Source: Arbacia lixula
Taxonomy: Eukaryota; Echinodermata; Echinoidea; Arbacioida; Arbaciidae
Length of the DNA: 64,000 bases
Assembly: GCA_963669155.1 (NCBI GenBank)
Contig: OZ022580.1
Coordinates: forward strand, 17,422,027-17,486,026
Reading direction: 5' to 3'
Every line of letters begins with the position of its first letter. Within the stretch, counting starts at the first letter, position 1. The translations under genes and the position numbers were made by a program. Below, piece after piece: positions 41,601-54,600 of the stretch. Under the pieces are notes generated by a model. It had not been told where the DNA came from and did no database searches. It was given only the letters and a program-made list of their open reading frames with translations.

Positions 41601-42595
41601 ATTAGTTGTTGCTTATCTGACACTTCCTCTACTGGTATGGCTTTCCATAGTAGGCATTGTAAGTACGGTGATGGTGATGCTTGATAATGTTCCATGTAAA
41701 TTTTAATTTCCACATTAAAGCTGAACATTTGCCGACGCCATTCCCACCAGAGATATGGTTTTCATCTGACAACTTACCCGTTATTTCAATCAGCGAGGAT
41801 CTAGGTTCACCATATATCACGTAAGTTTGAAACAAACAACTCTTGTCATGTGTCCCTAGAATGCGCCCAGTCCTGATTTATAAAAGTACGGAATGGACGT
41901 ACCCGTTCACTACGCCAATGCTTCCAGCCTTAATAAGTAGCGCGGACAAAATCAGAAACATGAATATGCTTTAAATTTGTTTTTATCTGTAGAATTCATA
42001 CTTGTATATATCTTAAGTTGTATGTATATGGGTGAGTTTTGGCAAATGTTACAATGTTCAAGAAAATTAAAGTAATACCTGAAATACTATATTAAAAAAT
42101 ACAATTTAATACTGACCGTTAGCTGGTGATAAATATTAACGACCTTTAAAGTGCATAAAATAAAGGTGAGAGGATGGAAAGTTCATTATAATTTACCTTT
42201 GGTTCACATGGTTAACTTGATGTTCTTCTGGTTCGTGTAATTCATTCCTTTGCAGACATGTCCTTGTGTCAGTCAGCATTCGAAGTCCAACATTAAGGCG
42301 GCGCCGACGCCGAGAGACAAGCTGCGGCTGTAGCTCCACGAGTGACCAGGATTCTTACATCGCTCGTAGAGTGAGGAAGCGCAGTCTGCCCATGGATTTC
42401 ACTGTCGGGGATAACACGACCATTGGTGGATGCTACAATGCCCCCCTGCAAGATGGGGCGACGTATGGCATCAGCATCGGCATTGAAAGTAGCACCGGGA
42501 ATGAGGTGTGTATTGTTCACATTTAAAGTTCATGGCACAGACAGTTACAGCACCTACCAGACGATTGATATTATGAACTTTAACAGGATATTATG

Positions 42596-42673
<78 letters not shown>

Positions 42674-45600
42674 ATGTAGGGTTTGATTTGTTAAGCATTT
42701 CGAGGGTTTTCACCAGTTAAGTCATGAAACCTGAATTGTCCTATCAAGCTCAGTTCTTGTTTTGAGGGTGAATGAATGCTGAACATAATGATACCAATGC
42801 GATGTTTTGCTACATGTCACATTCAGCGAAATAAAAAAGCTCAAAACATGTTTCCTACAGATAAGTATTTCTTCTTTTTTTTCACCAGAGTACATGTGTT
42901 ATTGGAGACCCTACGGAAATCATGCACGTCAGAGGTATGCGTTCTTCTCCTAATCAATTCGTTAATAGGTCCTTCACATGCCGAAATCAATAAGATTAAA
43001 ATTTCGGTCAGGATCTCACTAACTTTTCAGTGTTAATTACTATGAGTTACACGTATGACAGATTGGGGATAATAACAGACATGGGTTTGAGGGAGGTGGA
43101 TACGGGAACAAAGGATAGTCACTATGATCGCAGGATGACGATATATACAAATAAAACATTCTTATGAATATCCACTAAATTGCAGGATACTAGAATGCAT
43201 ACTGGGTTTTATTTCTTAAGCTGTGTTGCATGATGGATGTGAAAACATTTTCAGTGTTCCTGGAAAAATAATATCAGTAGGTGCGCATGGGTGAATGTCA
43301 GTGTACTAATTTTTCAGAGTTATTTAAAAAAAAAAAAGTGGTGTCGTATCAAATGTAAGGCATGATCGACGTCAATCATAATAAACAGGGTGAGTTGTTG
43401 GTTTACTACAGAAGTAAATATGACTTGAGGTCATGTGTACCCGCATGAATATGTTTAAATATACACCACAACTTTATGAATTGGCCTATATCAGTTAGTG
43501 TAGCAAAGATTGAAAAGGATAATGTCGTAGAAGTGTATAACATTTACATATCTTACACATTTCTACAAAAACATTAGTGGTCAGCATTTGTTCATTATTT
43601 CGTTTCATAACAAGCGCTTTGCTTCAATAAAAAATAGTAAAAATAAACGTGTCCGCACTAAGGACATTGCAATTCGTCAATGTTTAACCGGGACGCAAGC
43701 TTTGCAGCGTTACTGTGGATATGATCATCGCATGTTTACTTGTTAACTTCCAATTCATATATAGACCCGGATTCACGTGAAGGAGGAGGCCTAGTGCCAG
43801 CCGTAGTTGGCGTCTTATTCGCCATCTTGATCATCGCCCTCATCATTGTTGGCTCCATTTACATCAGGTTAAACATTTTATTATTTATTTCACTGCAGCA
43901 TGTCAGGTTTATGTGATGTATGAAATTTGGCACATCTGTAAATAACGCAATAAGCACATTCTGTTATTAGCAAGTTACAAATAGACAAAAGCAGTCTTTT
44001 CAATGCGTGAAAACATTACCGACAATCAAATCGTAAGTACAATTGACATGTTCCAAACGCATTTGCAACTATACTTATTATATCTTATATAATCAGAATG
44101 AAATTGAATTCCTAAACCATATTACACGAATTGATAAGATTTTAACCAATACTGGTGGTATTTTCACACTACACTAGAAGGAGGAGGAACAGGCACTATC
44201 CCTTAAAGAATGGATTGGTTCGAAACCGGAAAGCCCCACCAAGCAGAGGACTGAACGATTGCAACCAGTAAGTCAGCAATCTCCAGGACTTATGAGTTCA
44301 AACCTGTGATATCTTTGCCAAGTACATACAACACATAGTATCCATCATAACAGTCGTTTCTATACGTGTGTCAACGTATATTTTGCTTTAAACGTGCTTT
44401 ATATTCCTATTGTAACCTTGTACTTCAAAATATTACATGTCACAAGATATGATGACAAACTGACATTTGGAGTACTACGGTTTTCGCCCCAAATATTAAA
44501 CTGAAGTAAGTTATGAAAATAGGTAACCTCGTATACAGCTGTTCAAAATTCAAGATTCATGAAAGAATATATTTCCAATATAAAAATCGCACTACATTGT
44601 GCAAAATGGGTGAAAAGGGTAACATATAAGTTTACCTTTACAAAGTATAGTGCATTTTGTACACCATCAGTATTTCATAGCTTCATGGATTGGAAAATGA
44701 ACTGAAATTAAAAGTTCAATGGCTTGACAAAATTACTCAGCGCAATATTGTATATGGCATTAAATAGTTGATTTGTTGCCTATGTATAACACTTTTGATG
44801 AATGTGTTACGCTTAAACCCGTTAATTTGGTATTTTCAAACATGGAAAAAATGCATGTCACATCCCAAGCTATATCAACATGTATGATTGCAGTGTTTTT
44901 GTTCCTATCGTTAGCAGACGTGGCAGTCATGTTCAAATGGGGCGTGTGTCTACCTTGGGTAAGTTTATCGCTTTGCAATCCATGCCGTGTTATTATTGTA
45001 TGCAAAACGTGTAATAAACCCAATAAATCCTTGGTTTGGCAACATTATGTCTGTTTGAAGCTTTCTTTATTCACAATTGATTATCACTTTAGAACATGAC
45101 AAATTTCTTTACTTTATGTTAAGAATTATAAGTTGAAAGGCCTAAAACCCAGATTGTTACTTCGTAGACAAGGTACAGAGTCATTAAATTAAATTTGTCA
45201 TATAAGATATGGGTAACGCTGAAATATTACCAATCATTTTTAGGAGAAAAACTGGTGGATCGCCAAATGAAAAATGAAAGGCGTATTTTGAAAAGCCACC
45301 GTTTAAAGCAAAGAAGGCATTTAGAGCATCGGCGATTGATCGATGAGATCACAATGAATGTGTTACGTAGTTGTAGAACTGTTAACGCTAGGACCTTATA
45401 GAAAAACGCTTTCTCCTCCTGCACTTAAAAGTAGATATTGGAAATGCGCCTTCTGCTGGTGCCTTGTGTAACGAGGAGGTCCACACTGGCGGTAACGGCA
45501 CCATCTACGAGAACGTTCAGCACGAGTACCTGGACGGGGAACACCGACCCATTCCTTTAAGTCAGCTGGCGCAGCACGTAGCTGAGAAGAAAGCCAGTAC

Positions 45601-48600
45601 TACGGCGAGCTTCAAGCAGGATTATGAGGTGAGCAACTGTTTAAGGAATTGAAAAATTTATGCTCCCCTCATTTTGTTATGGTACATGGTGTAAAGGTAT
45701 ATAAATACCATTGTGCACCCGTCCACCTCCTCCTTACCAACACACCCCTTCATGTCCTCCTACCCGGGAGGCGATCATTCAGTTTGAACTCTTTGACTCG
45801 TACAATTTTGGATGTGTGGGCGATGTAGTTTGATTGAATGGTCATGTATGATGTCACAAATTTGAAAACTTCTGTTATATTTTCTAGCCAATAATTGTTT
45901 GTTTCTAATTGCATGTAATCAAACTGACTTATAAGCTGGATAGAGGAGAAGATTCGTATTATTACCTTCTGTTCCACTTTTCCGTAACCAAATGAAGTGG
46001 TTGATCTTTTATATAAGTTTTTGTAATATGTTTTGTATACCATATGTGTAAATATTTATGTTGAATATCCACTATTAATCCCATGTATTAAAGTGTAAAA
46101 TAAGTTTACAATAGTACTGGATCTAGAACTGCTTTTAATAATGATTGCATGTTCATGCACATACCTTGTTTTTTTTTTTTTTTGTCTTTCCCGTAGTGCA
46201 CATTAGTGTCTAACCATGCTAGATGTTGACAGATAAGTTTTTGAATTGTTTGATGAATGTCGTTAAATCATATTTAGATTAAAATATGCTTTCTAGGGAG
46301 CAACATTTGTGGATATTACCGCTTTCAAATCCATGCTGTTTCCATGGAGCTGGATAACATGTTGTATCTACAATACCTTAAAACTTGTTTGTTCTATCGG
46401 CATGATCCGAGATGATTTTTCTTTTGTTCTCCGCAGAAAATTACTGTTGCTCAGCTACACCCCTGGGACGTTGCAAGGAAACCAGAAAATAAGCAGAAAA
46501 ACAGATACATCAACATTGTGCCCTGTAAGAATACACTTTTTAAGCTCGAGTACCTAATACATTCACTCCTTGATAAGGGAAACATCATATTTTTCAAGTA
46601 CAAACCCTTTTTCAATGATTACTATTCATCTGCATGTTCATTTTTCGTCTACCTTACTTTGGTGAAAGAAGTTTACATCAGCGCCAATTTTGTTCGATAT
46701 AATACATGTCATTGAGAGCGAATCCTCAAACAGATATTGCTAGTGGTTGAGGTATATTTCACCGAATTGCCATGCACTTCTCCAATCAGTTTGCAAATGT
46801 GGGCTAAAAGGGCAAAGACTGTGATTAGATATTCCAGGTCATAATTTGAATTAACTAAAATGCAAGTTTATCATGCTGCTGCCAGATAAAGGACTCATTA
46901 GTTTCAGGACGCCTGGGAACAAGTTTAGTTATATTGTTTGCATTTATATACCTACTTTGGAGTGGAATTGTCGTCATTGTTGAAACAAATCTGCCACAAA
47001 TTTCTTGAAAGATTTGTTTTCTGCCGAATTGTCGACGTTTGCAGATGATCACTCTCGTGTGGTGCTGACTCCGCTCGGAAATGACCCACATTCGGACTAC
47101 ATCAACGCCAACTACATTGACGTACGTTCTTTCTTAGCAATCATACAATTTTACGTGCGAATCACGTATTACACATAGACAGATATATGTTTCCTGCAGA
47201 TTAACAGGTAATATAGTAATTGATTGTATTATCAATTCTCTAATCATTTAACAAAAAATAAACACATTTTCATGAAGAATGAATTCAGGGTTTCACCAGA
47301 AATCTTATTGCGTTTAAGGGGTGATTACATTTAACATACGGTTCAACACACAGTTATATGTAGTCTGTCACACTATGGCCTGGCAGTTAGAGAAATAAAT
47401 GTAAGCAAATTACATCAAAATACGCTCTTTAAATTTAAATCAAAGAGGAATTTATCCAAACATACAACACACAAAGAACAAACAAGCAATCAGAAAAAAT
47501 AAACAAATGATTAACAGCTAAGACGATATAAAATTGATTCAACAATTTGTATTATCGAAATGTCAAACATAATGCACCTATACTCCTTTCAACACCTCGT
47601 TGTCAACCCGACCTATAACAGAATATATAATCAAAACCCGAACAAGGTCGAAAGTTGTCCTTTCGCTCTAATCATGTCAATAGCATAAGAGAGATAATAA
47701 CTTTATAGTTGTGGAGGAAAGTTGCCTTGTGACCTACCAAATGTATAGGCATGATCAACCGACTTTCTCAAGGGTGTATCGCAGTGTCACATCTATTTAC
47801 ACTGTTGAGTTTTTATTATAAAAAAGAGCGTGAGAATCTGACAATAACGACATGAACTGTTATGTGTTTGAAGCACAACCAAAAATTTGCTTTTCATAAT
47901 GAAGCACAAAATGAGCCATAGAACACAAAACAGAGAGAGAAAATGTTTTGTTTTTTGTTCATTGGGTAAATGGGTAAATGAGTTACTGACTAAATATCAG
48001 TTTATTGATGGATTTTTTTAAACTTCCCACTTTATCAAAGTGCTTACAATATAATAAAGCACTACGGTGATTTTAGTGGTATACCTTGGGGGGAAAGTGT
48101 GGAAAATATACAACTTTAAACACATATTGCCTTTTGCATTTTTTCGCATGCAGGGACACAATCACCCTAGGAAGTACATAGCTGCACAAGGTAGGATGCA
48201 AGAATATTTGAACCGTTTACTAGACGATGATCGTATGCATGTACAACTGTAGCACTTATTGGTGAACCAAACAGACTAGTATATATCCATATCAAAATAT
48301 GAAAACTAGCAGATTTAAACCTGCAATTTCTGCTTGCCAGGCAGAGACGCTCCTGATGCACGAGAAAGTCTAGCTGGATTGGAAACAACTACGAGAGAGT
48401 GTTTGCATTCTGACTTACTCATATCTGAAACTCGTAACAATTTCTCATTCAATGTAAGCCAGCGAAATTTTAGATGTAAATATTTGATGATTACATCATT
48501 ATACTTTGCTCATATTTTGTGTTTTGTTTTCTCTATATAATCCTTATTAAATTATTGTTTGTATGATTTGTAGGTCCTAACAAGGCCTCTGTGAAGGACT

Positions 48601-51600
48601 TTTGGAGGATGGTGTGGGAGCATGAATGTGACATGATCGTCATGTTGACTAATCTAATCGAGGGTGAGAAGGTGAGAGCAAACATTACTAGTCTGACTGA
48701 GCAATACAGCTTTTGATGTTGGTGTGAGAGATAATCGTGATATTCATGTTAAGTCATCATATAGAGGAAGGAAGGTGACCTTATACTGTAATGTCATTCG
48801 CAGGTTACGACGTTACGCTGTACGTTGATGAGTACAGTTAGTATTCCCTAACGACATTATTTTTGTTATGAAATCATAACTATATCCTTTCAAAGCTACG
48901 ATATATACGGGGCTGTTATGAACTCTACTACGTTTGCCTTCATGATTTATATTTCATAAATTTCCTTGATACAGTTCCCCTATGCCCAAATGCCATGTAG
49001 GTTCCTTCAGGCACCTGTTAAGTGTGTGGTTTAAATCTTTAATGAGCACCCCGAGTTATATTTTTTTTTAATTATAATGACAATTCAACATTTACTAATT
49101 AACATAAACTTTTTTCAATTAATAATTTCGTTGTTTATTTTCTGATTTAAAGAGTTTTTATATGTCATTTTTCTAATTCCTGCAGACGAAATGTGAGAAA
49201 TACTGGCCCGAAAACAAGATGGTCTACGGGAGGATCACCGTCACAATGACCAAGGAAGAGATTAACGTGCACTACACAGTGCGCACGTTTGCCGTGCAGG
49301 TAACATTGAATACACTCTAATCAGGCTACCTCAAACTCTTTTTCGTTCTATCTACATGAGCAAAAACAAGGAAAATGAAATACATTCATATACTTATTGA
49401 CACTGTCAGATCAAGAAGGAGATGACATATATACATGGGAGAACATACAACATGTGATGAGCCAAATTTTTATCGTTATTTTCGCATAAATTCTCGGTAG
49501 TTCAAGCACCTCATGATCGTATCTATGCAACTTTCTTCTACTATTAATAACTGAACAACTATTTCATACACTGCTAGGCCTCCTCCAACGAGAATACAAT
49601 TGCTTTATCATCAGCCACAAATACTACTTCTGCACTACGGATATTACTAGTGGGCATTCTGTGCTTCTTAATCTTACTTAATCTTTCCAGCACCTTGAAG
49701 AGACTCGTGAGGTGGTGCAGTTCCACTACACGTCATGGCCAGACATGGGCGTGCCCCAGTATACCACACCGCTAATGAACTTCATCAGGACGACCAAGCA
49801 GCACAAGGCAGACAGCCAAGGCTACACCATTGTGCACTGCAGGTACGAGGAGGATAAAGGAGAGTTTGAGCATGTGTGAAAACATAAGAAGGAGATCAGG
49901 AGGGGATGAAATTGTAAAAACGTGCTTTTAAGTAAATCTAAATTCTCAATTGAGGCAGCCTTGCCGTGTGTCATATACCTCCTAATCCTTTAGGGAGTGT
50001 ATTACTAGAAGTGAGTAGTCGGTCACAGTATATACTCTGGACATTGGGAGTTAAACGACTAACAACTAGAGCATATTTAACTTGCAAGGGGAAAGAAGGA
50101 GAAGCAAAAATGTATCACTTTGCCGCAGTGCAATTTATGAACAATTTGGCCTAGAATTTTTCTCCTCGCCACTTCTTGTGTTCAGTTTTCGCCTCTTGCG
50201 TGTCCTTTTTTAATTGTCCCTTTATTCATTGTCACGGTTTCGATGTGTTCTCTTATCGCCCATGTAAAACTGTCTCTAAAATGTTTTTATTCTCTCAGTG
50301 CTGGGGTTGGTCGTACGGGGACCTTCATAACTCTTGACTCAATGTTGGACCAGGCCAAAACAGAAGGTGTCATTGATGTCTTCAATTTTGTAAGCGCCAT
50401 GAGGCAGAACAGAGTCAAGATGGTTCAGGTCTCTGTAAGTGAGCCAATAATTTTCTTTTAAGATATATTCATGTTACCATTGCCCGACTGAGATTACAAA
50501 TAGTGGATATTTCCTTTGATATATCATTTAAATTTACTCTATGTATTGAAGTTAAATCACTGATGAATGTTTGGTTAATGAAATTGTATGACATGTTATC
50601 AAGTTGTCTTTATAAATGCTTCAATAGTTATTTCTAGCTACATGTTAAATAGAAATATAATAGTCAGAATATTCTACTTTAATATGGCAGAATACATACT
50701 TAGTTCATCTTTTAATATATCAGGACCAGTATCTGTTCATCTTCAACGCCCTGCTTGAGACCTTTACCTGTGGAGATACCAGCATAGATCAGGATGTGTA
50801 CCTCCAGCGCTACCCCTCCTTGCTCACCCCAAGCCCAGACACGGGCTCCACAATCCTCCAGGAGCAGTTTGGGGTAACAACTTGAAACACGAATTAAAAA
50901 AAAAAGGACATTCAAGTAAATACGTATCCACATTGAATTGGAAATCATATGTAAATGTGACAACAAAATATAACACATTGTAAAAATGATAAATGTTCAG
51001 ATCATTGAAAGTATCCATCATTAAATTCCTATATCCCTCACAAATATAATCATGACCTTGATTGGTTAAAAGCACAGCACGTGACCAAAGACATGTTGCT
51101 TCTTGTTTGGCCCATGAGATCTCGCTAAGGGATATGAAACAAAATATATATATATATCCCATGTGACTCTGATTCAAAGAGTGGTGTGTGTGTCTAGTCT
51201 AAAAGTGTAGCTGGCTCTACATGGTGATTCCAAATTAACCCTCTGTGACAGACAATTAGCAGCTCTATGGAGAGTGTGTATTATACGTGCAGAAATTAAT
51301 GGCGCATAAAGAGCTAAGAGAACAATTTAAACGGTATTATTGATATGTTTCCTGAAGAAGTATTTATCCATGTGAATATATTGACATTTCCCCTCTTGCT
51401 AACACAATATCTTGGTAACGAGTCTTCTTTAACGTAAATCCACAACACTTTTCTTGAAATGTTCAAAGCACCTAGAGATGTTCACCATCATACCCAAGGG
51501 GACTGAACTGAGAGGGGCGAAGAGCCAGATAAACATGGAGAAAAACAGATACCCGGACAAAGTACCAAGTACGACCACAGCTCTTTGCTCTTGTTTTCGT

Positions 51601-54600
51601 TTGTATAACTTCGATATGTGACAGCCTACCTCAAAATCACGGAGCAGACACTACATGTTTCATAATGATTTGTGAGTTATGGGTAAATCATATATCACGC
51701 AGGTTGTCTTTAGGTTGATGGCGCTATAAAGTATGCCTAATCTCTTAAAAACCTTCATACACATTTGCCATATTTGGCGGATAGTAACTTCTCGAATGTG
51801 TCATTGTGATAGAGGTGAGATTGTAGGTCTTAATGAAATCAAGAAGCATGCAACATTACAGAGGCAGAAATTAGGCCCAGATTACGCAGATCGTAAAGAA
51901 CGAAATAACATTACAAATGTAATAGAACAAAGAGGAGGTGAAGCAGGTAACAAGACAATAAGAAGTACACCCATAATTTATCTAATACGATAATTACGCG
52001 TTGTTTCCTACAGCTGACAAATCCAGGCCCTATCTGGTCACTGAAGTAGACGATGGAACCAACTACATCAACGCTTCCTTCTTGCCCGTAAGTAGAGGAC
52101 ATGACAGAATCTCTGAATCATTCTCTACACATTTAATACATAACATACTTCTGATGGAAATGTTTGCTAGTACCTTCCGTGTCATATACTAGCCCAGTGT
52201 TAAGTCGTAACAACAGGCGCAATCAGCTAAATGAGTAGGCCAGTGTGGAATATGAAAAAAAAAAGTTTCCAAAAAGTTGTTCATTGATGAAGGTATTCCT
52301 CGAAACAGGCAGAAACATGGAATTTCATAGATTTTTATAAAATGGGCAAATCAAATTGTGGTAAAATATAACAAGGTGCGTTTGAATCCTTTTTTTGCTA
52401 GCCTTTTTTTACATGTCCGTTTGCATGAATATTACAGACAGGCGTCATCTATTCATCATATGCATGGGTTTTGCAAGACATAAGTTTTTTTTGCAACACC
52501 ATTTCTTCTACAATGTGCCCAGGGATACACGAAGAAGGACATGTTTATCGGTACACAGAGCCCTCTCCCCAATACGGTGGTGGATTTCTGGAGACTTGTC
52601 TTTGACTACAAGATCTGCACCGTCATCATGCTCAACGGCCAGCCTTTGGAGGACGAGGTATTGATACAAGAGTTATCAGGGCGACAAGGAAACTTGCTTG
52701 CCATAATGATGATACTGACAAAGACATTAAAGAAGATATCGTAAGTAAGACAATGACAATAGTGGCTGTGGTATGATGGTCCCACTCTTCGCAGAATTTC
52801 GGAAAGAAAAATCATTTCGATTCAATCTAGACAACGAATCCTGATGGAACGGGGGAAATGTCCAAGGAATTCTGCTAATTTCAGTTTACTGTTTAGAGGG
52901 CCTATTGATTAAGCCAACCACAAACCGAAATATAATTCTTTCCCTCTACCATGATCATGACAGACACCTATAAATGTATTCAATATGAGCGAGAGAGGAG
53001 AGGAGGAGAGATAAAGGATTAACAGAATAAGCTCCATGCTAGATCAAGCTTAGATCAAGACGGTGGGCATGGTAGAAAAACAGCAACAACAAACCAAGAA
53101 ATGGTTTTATGACATCCACTGACAGCGGGCTTGAGCACACATATCAAAACCCAGTTGAATAGACATGTCTTCATCAAGAAGAAAATAAACAACATAGATT
53201 GTTTTTATTGATCTGATTTTTCTCCTTTAGAACATGGCTCAGTACTGGCCAGACGGCTCACAGAATGAGGTATGCTTCGGTCCTTTCACCATTTCACTCA
53301 TCAATGAGGAACAGTACGATGAGCTCTCTACCAGGACCCTGGAAGTACGGAGTACCACCTCAAAGGTAGTAATGGCGACTTAGGTTATATACTTAGTTAA
53401 GGTCTATTATAGATCAATATTGACTCCTCTACAAATCATAGGCATGAGGGGATCTTAGGTCCGTACATGATTCCGAGGCGCTAGCAAATGATGGCATGTT
53501 GTAAAGATCATCGCGGGCCTTAAGCTACAGCAATCCCTGAATGTCTGTGTTTTATATAATTTTAAAATTAGTTTATGGTCACCGGTCACAGGACTAAAAA
53601 AAAGTGCTTTTGTTGTAAGTTAATGAATAACCATATTAAAAATATTATTATATATATTACAAGCCTATAAACCTAACCATTTTTCCAAATTTCTTATCCT
53701 CTCACCCTCCACGTTGCTTACTGTACTGGTTGCTTACACAAGCACTGGTAGTTTGGCATTCTCGTAAAGTGTCATTTAACTAACAAATCCTAAAATGCAA
53801 GAAGACAAAAAAAAAACAGTTTCATGTTTTAATCTCACCAATGAAAGTAAGTGATCAACGATGGATAACGGTTTAAAACATGATAGCTTACATATACATA
53901 ATGTAATGAATTGAGGTAATATACATTTGTTATCATATGTTCTAGTCTCGGGTCCAGACGGTGTACCAGTTGCAGCTCCACACATGGCCAATGACCTGCG
54001 ACATTTCGTCATCGGCGATCTCCATCATCGAGCTTCATCGTCGAGCCATGATCTGGAATAACACGAATGGCAAAGAGGCACCCATCCTCGTACACTGCAA
54101 GTGAGTAGCAATATCAATATTCTAATTGTCTACCCGTATGCTATGTCGGGGCACATAAGAGGTTATAGGTTCTTGTACTTCCGTGGTGTTGTGGTGGCAC
54201 CACCAATGTCATCAAGTTATTGAAACTCATTCCAATAACATTAACATTTTGTACACATGTCGTATTGTCAATCATAAGAGCATATATAAGCATGACAAGG
54301 AAGATTAATGTTTCTTCTTACTTTCACTCTTTATGTGTCAATAATGAATTTGGCACAAGTCATACACACATCGTACAGAGTTACATGTTGTTTGGCACGG
54401 AAAGCGTTAACATCCGTGTGCTGTGATTTCCCCGCAGGGATGGGGAGGGAGCTACGGGTACGTTCTGCGCCCTCTCGTCTGTGATTGAGCGCGTTCACGT
54501 AGAGAAGGTGGTGGACGTCTTCCAAGCTTGCAAGAGACTCCGAGCCATCAGAGGAGGCGCCGTTGCGTCTGTGGTGAGATATATATTTCAGTTACTTCCT

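Larger units (their letters stand above)
42935..44917. other. Introns around the TM and linker exons
   Basis: Introns 42935-43764, 43868-44177 and 44268-44917 hold nothing recognised. Confidence 0.55.
44959..49185. other. Introns of the linker and first half of D1
   Basis: Introns 44959-45431, 45629-46436, 46525-47044, 47122-48153, 48191-48573 and 48672-49185 are AT-rich without recognised repeats or RNA genes. An open frame at 45242-45401 ([20 protein letters not shown]) follows a TTTTTAG but has no donor in a useful phase. Confidence 0.5.

Noticed and set aside
44773..45099. 108-codon open frame overlapping exon 31
   Set aside because: It is in a different frame from the one needed between exons 30 and 32.
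45242..45401. Basic open stretch after TTTTTAG ([20 protein letters not shown])
   Set aside because: Looked like a linker exon, but it starts in phase 1 and runs to a stop without a donor; exon 31 at 44918 satisfies the phases instead.
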